From Pseudopedobacter sp039918235 (GTDB lineage: Bacteria > Bacteroidota > Bacteroidia > Sphingobacteriales > Sphingobacteriaceae), in contig JBDSHZ010000097.1 in NCBI GenBank assembly GCA_039918235.1, positions 1-9,220 of the forward strand: a DNA stretch of 9,220 nucleotides, given 5' to 3'. The notes beneath the pieces are model-generated. The model was not told where the DNA came from, ran no database searches, and saw only the letters and a list, made by a program, of their open reading frames with translations. Made by a program: the position numbers and the translations under genes. Positions 5,928 through 9,220 of the stretch are shown here, in pieces (within the stretch, counting starts at the first letter, position 1; the number at the start of each line of letters is the position of its first letter).

Positions 5928-6082
5928 AGCCATTGCCCGGCCAGGGCAGGCAGGCATCGAGCTTTAAGGCCATGTGATTTTCTGTTCTTTGTTAAGCCAA
6001 TTGCAAAGCAATCTTGAATTCCCTTTTATAAAATAAAAGGGAATGAAAAAAGAACCAAACCATTCTTTTGCCCATAAGGTGC
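5928..6082. repeat. Dispersed repeat, copy 2, with a 52-bp insertion
   Basis: Same element as 5383-5487 in the same orientation, but 5997-6048 replaces the two bases 5452-5453 of copy 1, in the central hairpin's loop and arm. The extra segment carries two nested palindromes: ATTGC-AAA-GCAAT (6000-6012, starting just inside its edge) and ATTCCCTTTTAT-AAA-ATAAAAGGGAAT (6018-6044, perfect 12-bp arms). The flanking halves still align with copy 1. Confidence 0.85.
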
Positions 6083-6140
6083 GCTACGCTAGGTTAAGCA
6101 CTCTTTGCAAAGAAACGCAAGAAAGTATCCTTATCATCAA

Positions 6141-6740
6141 CTACCGTAATGGTAAATAGGTAGACTTTAATGCTTCGTTCTTTTGATGGATGATTACCGC
6201 GTTACATTGCTGCAGGCTGTCTATTTCAAAAGCAATCCCCTCATTACTGTCCCACACTTGCGGTAAACGCAAAGCATCTTGATTGAAATTAATTTGTTGA
6301 AGCGTAAAGGCTTGTTTAAGCTCCGTTAAACTCGAACCAGCACCAAATCCCTTCGCAGTTTTAAAACTGGGAGCAGTTATCCTAATTTGTCTGACCAGTG
6401 ATTTTGGTTGATCCCCAGTATCTCTGGATGCATAAATAGCAACTGAATGCCTATTGCGGTTATTTGCTTGGTACCAAAAAGCCACCATCTTTTGCATGGC
6501 CGCATCACTAGAATCTGGTCTTCCCATTTCCTGAAACAGCAGTTCGGTATCTTCTCCTAGTTTAATTTTACCTGCCGCTTCGCCCGGTTGCAATAGCGAA
6601 TCAGGTTTTACCACTAGGGAATCAGTATGGGTATTTGCCAGGGTGTCTGTTTGGTGCTGCACTTTGCCTCCACCGTTACTGCAGGCCGTAAAGCCCAAGG
6701 TTATAGCAAGCAAAATGTTTATACTGTTAATTTTCAACAT
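6141..6740 (-). CDS. Putative lipoprotein with two BamE/SmpA-like segments
   Basis: A 199-residue secreted protein of unknown function. The N-terminus (MLKINSINILLAITLGFTAC) is a short signal peptide ending in a lipobox-like GFTAC, making Cys20 the likely lipidated residue, followed by a flexible S/T/D-rich linker (21-55). CSNGGGK lacks the acidic surface-export signal described for some Bacteroidota lipoproteins, so a periplasm-facing location is likelier. AGKIKLGEDTELLFQEMGRPDSSD (56-79) and KGFGAGSSLTELKQAF (130-145) each have the shape 'G-x-I/x-x-G-x-x-x-x-x-L...F/G', typical of BamE/SmpA/OmlA-like repeats. The intervening FWYQANNRNRHSVAIYASRD and SLVRQIRITAP would be beta strands. This domain reading is inference from pattern, not a firm family match. 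The start is well supported by AAGGAG 7 nt upstream. It is monocistronic within the window, with a long, possibly structured leader. Confidence 0.75.
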   Translation of the reverse strand: MLKINSINILLAITLGFTACSNGGGKVQHQTDTLANTHTDSLVVKPDSLLQPGEAAGKIKLGEDTELLFQEMGRPDSSDAAMQKMVAFWYQANNRNRHSVAIYASRDTGDQPKSLVRQIRITAPSFKTAKGFGAGSSLTELKQAFTLQQINFNQDALRLPQVWDSNEGIAFEIDSLQQCNAVIIHQKNEALKSTYLPLR

Positions 6741-6747
6741 GTTTTAA

Positions 6748-6753
6748 CTCCTT
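6748..6753 (-). promoter_or_regulatory. Shine-Dalgarno of the lipoprotein gene
   Basis: AAGGAG on the minus strand, 7 nt before the ATG at 6740. A near-perfect SD is unusual against this window's other genes, which lack one. A complementary CUCCU lies upstream in the leader (6821-6817), so access may be regulated. The SD overlaps a UAA codon (UAAGGAG) closing a short leader frame. Confidence 0.7.
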
Positions 6754-6764
6754 AAATTGTTTTG

Positions 6765-6840
6765 GATGAGGGGTACAATGTTGCCTTCATCAATTTACCG
6801 CTATCGGTTTGCGTATAGGAGCCGTACATTTCCCCTCATC
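6765..6840 (-). ncRNA. Candidate structured 5' leader (cis-regulatory RNA) of the lipoprotein gene
   Basis: In the leftward transcript, GAUGAGGGG (6840-6832) pairs perfectly with CCCCUCAUC (6773-6765), closing a 76-nt element as a riboswitch P1 would. After a one-versus-three-base internal loop, AAUGU (6830-6826) can pair with ACAUU (6781-6777). Inside sits a hairpin ACCG-AUAG-CGGU (6808-6797). Single-stranded GGCUCCU (6823-6817) can pair over 7 positions (two G-U) with AGGAGUU covering the Shine-Dalgarno. A -7 promoter match lies just upstream. I do not recognise any known riboswitch consensus. Alternatively the leader holds a 25-codon frame starting at 6829. The inverted repeat is seen; the regulatory role is inferred. 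Confidence 0.4.
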
Positions 6841-6849
6841 ACGAATCCT

Positions 6850-6857
6850 CAAAAGTA
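6850..6857 (-). promoter_or_regulatory. Bacteroidota -7 element for the lipoprotein gene
   Basis: TACTTTTG on the minus strand matches TAnnTTTG exactly. The -33 region about 18-20 nt upstream reads GATTTT, without a good TTG. Transcription would begin near 6845, a few bases before the predicted P1 stem, giving a leader of about 105 nt. Confidence 0.5.
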
Positions 6858-6922
6858 CAAAACTCATCTGGAAAATCCTCTCCCATTTTCCTGACAGGCA
6901 CACACCGGCTAGATCAGAAGCT

Positions 6923-6946
6923 TCGTAGTCATCTCGAGGTACGAAG
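6923..6946. repeat. Dispersed 24-bp repeat, copy 1
   Basis: Differs from 7138-7161 at one position out of 24 (CATCTCGAGG here, CATCGCGAGG there). Both carry CGTAGTCAT at the left and GAGGTACGAAG at the right, resembling the 'CGTCATTGCGAGGTACGAAGC' word dispersed through many bacterial genomes. GGCCTGCCTAC follows, the inverse of the GGCAGGCAGGC type of block in the repeats at 5400. Confidence 0.75.
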
Positions 6947-7017
6947 GCCTGCCTACCAGCAGCATCGCTAGCTATTTTTTTTCTAAAATATAATGCTTAA
7001 GCTCTGAAAAGTTTATT

Positions 7018-7025
7018 TATATTTG
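7018..7025 (+). promoter_or_regulatory. Bacteroidota -7 element before the candidate small RNA
   Basis: TATATTTG matches TAnnTTTG exactly. A weak -33 (CTTAA, with TTA at 6997-6999) is 18 nt upstream. The predicted start is about 7029-7031, directly at the first hairpin of the downstream unit. Confidence 0.45.
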
Positions 7026-7029
7026 TCAC

Positions 7030-7093
7030 GCAGAGTCAATCCGTTGACACTGTGCCCAGAAAGCCGATAATTCATTATCGGCTTTATCTTTTT
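7030..7093 (+). ncRNA. Candidate small RNA (about 64 nt)
   Basis: An exact -7 element is followed at promoter distance by a stem CAG-A-GTCAA (7031-7039) / TTGAC-A-CTG (7044-7052), closed by tetraloop TCCG and containing one A-A mismatch. A short linker (TGCCCAG) and the terminator hairpin at 7060-7085 come next, and the unit ends in TTTTT at 7089-7093. No open frame of note lies inside, and no + strand gene ends upstream, so the terminator has no other obvious client. I do not recognise it as a known RNA family. It could also be part of the surrounding palindromic repeats. Confidence 0.4.
7060..7093 (+). terminator. Intrinsic terminator in the repeat region
   Basis: AAAGCCGATAAT (7060-7071) is perfectly complementary to ATTATCGGCTTT (7074-7085), realistically 11 bp with a TTCA tetraloop. 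ATCTTTTT follows. The word ATTATCGGC recurs at 7108-7116. The T-tract exists only on the + strand, so it points rightward. Confidence 0.7.
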
Positions 7094-7137
7094 AACAGCT
7101 TTTTATAATTATCGGCGGATATTTTTTATCTGTAAAA

Positions 7138-7250
7138 TCGTAGTCATCGCGAGGTACGAAGCGATCTCTAAGTTAATGTGCACTGCTTTTAGGCTTGGGA
7201 TTGCCACCGCTTGAAAAAAGCCTCGCAATGACTAGTAACGCAATGACTAC
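7138..7250. repeat. Palindrome-ended dispersed repeat (REP/MITE-like)
   Basis: The left end TAGTCATCGCGAGG (7141-7154) is inverted at CCTCGCAATGACTA (7221-7234), 13 of 14 positions. The inner GCGATCTC (7161-7168) faces GGGATTGC (7197-7204), an imperfect continuation of the stem. CGCAATGACTA is duplicated with a 15-bp period (7224-7234 and 7239-7249). The left 24 bp recur at 6923-6946. The whole could form one long imperfect hairpin. Confidence 0.7.
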
Positions 7251-7417
7251 TTAAGCTACATTAATACGCAAACCAGTGAATTGTAAATCCTTATTATTTA
7301 TCAATTCTAGATGCGCTACGCTAACATCACGAAAAGAAAAAGTGTTTTTAGGATGCTTTGTTAATGACTAAGGACAGTTTGGGGTTTAGTATAAATTAAA
7401 GCACATTTGCCTCTCTC
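7251..7417. other. Remainder of the intergenic stretch downstream of the DUF4391 gene
   Basis: No gene seen. It contains an imperfect hairpin GAATTG-TAAAT (7278-7288) / ATTTA-t-CAATTC (7296-7307) without a T-tract on either strand. TGCGCTACGCTA (7312-7323) is also found at 6080-6091 beside repeat copy 2. I see no clear intrinsic terminator for the leftward helicase/DUF4391 transcript. Confidence 0.6.
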
Positions 7418-8077
7418 TCATTCCAATCGTTTAAATGACACATTAAATCTTTCTAATTCTATTTCCAGTGCATTTAATTCAATATTTAAATCTACTTTTT
7501 TATTGAATTGTTTACAGCTGTTAATTGAAAGTTTCATTCGCTTAATTTTTTGATTTAATGAATCCAATTGCTTTTGATTAGAAACCAAATCATTTATCCC
7601 CTTTGAAGAAGAGTTATTTTTAGTAAACTGCTCACAAAAGCTTTTGTAAACCCCGTCTAAACTGGTTCTTAATTCTATCACATAGTTGAAATCGCCCTTA
7701 TCAAACCATTCTGTCAAAAAAGTATAATCAATTACAGCATTATCTTCATTATTTGGGTTTTGATGCTTAGGAGAAGTAGATAGGTAAACCCTATTTTCAA
7801 AACGAACAATGAAAATAATCGGATAAGGAATTGCTTTATCAATTATTGTTAAAGCGTCTTTTATCTGGACTTGATGTTTCAACTCAATATCGAAAATCTG
7901 TATTTCTTGAACCTCTTTGAATGGTAAGTTGGTAGTATGAGTAGAAAGTTTATTCATCCAAACCATCCTCAGTATTTCATCCGTAAAAACTTTCTTTTGT
8001 CGAGAGTTGGTGTAAGCATCGAAAGCGATCTTTGGAATCACTTTTTTAACCTCAGTTGATTTTGGAAGATTAAACAT
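7418..8077 (-). CDS. DUF4391-type protein, partner of the SNF2-like helicase
   Basis: A 219-residue soluble protein matching what I know of the DUF4391 family. The N-terminus is FNLPKSTEVKKVIPKIAFDAYTNSRQKKVFTDEILRMVWMNKLS, followed by the EIQIFDIELKHQVQIKDALTIIDKAIPYPIIFIVRFENRVYLSTS core. The family's biochemical role is unknown; members are small companions of SNF2-type helicases in restriction/defence-like cassettes. Residues 150-219 (NDLVSNQKQLDSLNQKIKRMKLSI...LNALEIELERF) read as a coiled coil, suggesting oligomerisation or contact with the helicase, whose tail is also charged and helical. The ATG at 8077 lies 8 bp after the helicase stop, so the two are almost certainly co-transcribed. 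It is the last gene of the transcript here: after its stop there are 680 bp of non-coding repeats rather than the methyltransferase often found nearby. Family call by recollected sequence resemblance. Confidence 0.72.
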   Translation of the reverse strand: MFNLPKSTEVKKVIPKIAFDAYTNSRQKKVFTDEILRMVWMNKLSTHTTNLPFKEVQEIQIFDIELKHQVQIKDALTIIDKAIPYPIIFIVRFENRVYLSTSPKHQNPNNEDNAVIDYTFLTEWFDKGDFNYVIELRTSLDGVYKSFCEQFTKNNSSSKGINDLVSNQKQLDSLNQKIKRMKLSINSCKQFNKKVDLNIELNALEIELERFNVSFKRLE

Positions 8078-8085
8078 AATTGAGA

Positions 8086-9220
8086 CTATTTAACAATCAA
8101 AAAAGAAATCAACTTAAAATCTTCCATCCCCTTAAATTTATCTTTCAAGCCAGACGTTCCGCCAGCTTTAAATAAACTTAAAACTTCCTTCTCTTCTTCA
8201 ACTTCCAAAATACTACCTATTGCATCTTTTAATAACCCAGAATAGGTTGCCATATTATGATATTCGTCTGTTTCTAGATTCAATTTTTCACATAACTTAG
8301 TAATTGGCTGTGTAACGCCCTTGCATAGCATACGTATTGCATCTAGAATCTTTTTAGAATCAACATGGTTAAACAATAACTTTCCACCAGCGTCAATATA
8401 AACTAGATAAAAAGGGTGCAAACGATTAAGCTTATTAATATTTACACTCTCATTTACATTCTTTAAAACATAAATTACTCCAGGTTTTAATGTTTCTGTT
8501 GATGGAACAACTGCATGTATTCCTTCAGGAATATCAGTCAGTTCTCCGTAAGTTTTGATAAAGTTTGATAAATCAATACGGAAATCATTCAGTCCCAAGT
8601 CTGTAATATCAATTCCCTCCCGCAAATCTTCCAAATCTGTTACTTCATCTTGTAATTTCTGTAGCTGAATTTTACGGTATTCTAAATCCTTCTGATTTTC
8701 TTTTAAAATATTATCATCTGCTGTACTCGCTAAATCGGAAATTAGCATCCTGTCCTCTACCCGCTGTTTCAAGTTGATATAAGCATCCAAAGTAATATCT
8801 GGCCAGAAATTAACCAACGTTATACTGTCATTCTTAGAACCAATCCTATCTATCCTACCAAAGCGCTGAATAATACGGACTGGATTCCAATGGATATCAT
8901 AGTTTACCAAATAATCACAGTCTTGCAAATTTTGACCTTCTGATATACAATCTGTAGCAATTAAAATATCTATTTCATCACTGATGTTAGGGTAAAGCAA
9001 TGCTTTGTCTTTCGATAAAGGAGAGAAACAAGTTAATAAAGCGTTAATATCTGAAGGAATATTTTTACTCGTACAAATACGTCTGGATCCTGAAATTAAA
9101 GTGGAATTTATTTGATGTTTAGTTTTAAAATAAGCACTTAAATTGTCATATAGATAATTTGCAGTATCTGCAAATGCGGTAAATATGATTACTTTTCTAT
9201 TCCCTTCGTTAAACGGGTTT
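8086..9220 (-). CDS. SNF2/HepA-like SF2 helicase, C-terminal part
   Basis: ATP-dependent DNA translocase or helicase of superfamily 2. The frame is open from the stop at 8086 to the right edge (377 visible residues), so only the second RecA lobe and C-terminal domain are seen; Walker A and DExx lie outside. Motif IV: NRKVIIFTAFADTANYLYDNL (7-27). Motif V: EIDILIATDCISEGQNLQDCDYLVNYDIHWNPVRI (82-116). Motif VI: QRFGRIDRIGS (118-128), with arginine-finger positions R122 and R125. LVNFWPDITLDAYINLKQRVEDRM follows, then a charged helical segment and an unassigned C-terminal domain. The 'SEGQNLQDCDYLVNYDIHWNP...RFGRIDRIGS' wording is typical of large (about 1000-residue) SNF2-like proteins in restriction/defence-type clusters. 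A TTG at 9000 could be mistaken for a start, but the conserved motif IV upstream shows it is internal. Confidence 0.88.
   Translation of the reverse strand, partial: NPFNEGNRKVIIFTAFADTANYLYDNLSAYFKTKHQINSTLISGSRRICTSKNIPSDINALLTCFSPLSKDKALLYPNISDEIDILIATDCISEGQNLQDCDYLVNYDIHWNPVRIIQRFGRIDRIGSKNDSITLVNFWPDITLDAYINLKQRVEDRMLISDLASTADDNILKENQKDLEYRKIQLQKLQDEVTDLEDLREGIDITDLGLNDFRIDLSNFIKTYGELTDIPEGIHAVVPSTETLKPGVIYVLKNVNESVNINKLNRLHPFYLVYIDAGGKLLFNHVDSKKILDAIRMLCKGVTQPITKLCEKLNLETDEYHNMATYSGLLKDAIGSILEVEEEKEVLSLFKAGGTSGLKDKFKGMEDFKLISFLIVK

Larger units (their letters stand above)
5299..6140. other. Non-coding repeat region between two converging genes
   Basis: I see no credible gene here. The stretch is richer in G and C than the flanking genes and packed with repeats and palindromes. 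It opens with TGAGATGCTTCGTTTCACTCAGCATGA (5314-5340), a fragment of the common dispersed bacterial word 'GAGATtCTTC..CAgaATGA'. A repeat copy follows at 5383-5487 and an interior at 5488-5927 that contains imperfect internal repeats of CTCGGnACTGCTA (from about 5537 and 5597). A second repeat copy lies at 5928-6082. TTTGCAAA at 6104-6111 ends it. Open frames across it encode low-complexity, cysteine- and serine-rich strings with no recognisable domain and no start context. Confidence 0.75.

Noticed and set aside
6765..6840. Hammerhead or known riboswitch (c-di-GMP, THF, TPP) in the lipoprotein leader
   Set aside because: GAUGAGGGG and UUGAUGA look superficially similar, but the CUGAUGA/GAAA core of hammerheads and the conserved cores of those riboswitches are absent.
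8998..9000. TTG at 9000 as the start of the helicase gene
   Set aside because: The same frame continues to the window edge and includes helicase motif IV (KVIIFTAFADTANYL), so the TTG is internal.
1..9220. tRNA, rRNA or attachment sites
   Set aside because: No cloverleaf-compatible segment, rRNA core word or tRNA-end duplication was seen on either strand.

Overview
This window looks like a chromosomal segment of a Bacteroidota member, most likely Sphingobacteriaceae (Pedobacter-like). The evidence is the AT-rich genes with few Shine-Dalgarno sequences, two matches to the Bacteroidota -7 promoter element TAnnTTTG, the protein families present, and intergenic palindromic repeats of a style I associate with that group. 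The taxonomic call is an inference from style, not from a marker gene.

Left part (1-2930): a stress-defence neighbourhood. The N-terminal third of a large-subunit (KatE-type) catalase runs leftward off the window. Divergent from it is a compact four-gene operon: three paralogous FMN-binding split-barrel 'general stress proteins' (pyridoxamine-phosphate-oxidase-like), with an alkylation-repair glycosylase (AAG/Mpg family) between the first and second. The genes overlap or nearly touch, and the operon ends at a clear intrinsic terminator. The divergent spacer carries two sequence motifs, each present once in the direction of each gene, which suggests the catalase and the operon share a regulator.

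Middle part (2931-5298): a stand-alone kynureninase (tryptophan/kynurenine catabolism) and a multi-pass membrane protein resembling TspO/'tryptophan-rich sensory' proteins. They are separated by a 190-bp array of degenerate heptanucleotides: a purine-rich block followed by a pyrimidine-rich block.

Repeat part (5299-7417): mostly non-coding. It holds two copies of a ~105-bp repeat flanking a ~440-bp interior, one copy interrupted by a 52-bp hairpin-bearing insertion. It also holds several perfect hairpins and dispersed 'CGTAGTCAT..CGAGGTACGAAG' palindromic repeats. Embedded here is a leftward lipoprotein gene with two BamE/SmpA-like segments. Its 5' leader can fold into a P1-closed structure and contains an anti-Shine-Dalgarno stretch. 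Further right is a short promoter-hairpin-terminator unit on the + strand that could be a ~60-nt small RNA.

Right part (7418-9220): two closely spaced leftward genes, the C-terminal part of a SNF2/HepA-like SF2 helicase and a DUF4391-type protein. As I recall it, this pair belongs to restriction/defence-type cassettes with DNA methyltransferases. Only this end of the cassette is visible, so its completeness cannot be judged.

The best candidates for something undescribed are the lipoprotein leader RNA, the possible small RNA at 7030-7093, the shared motifs of the catalase/stress-operon spacer, and the heptamer array.
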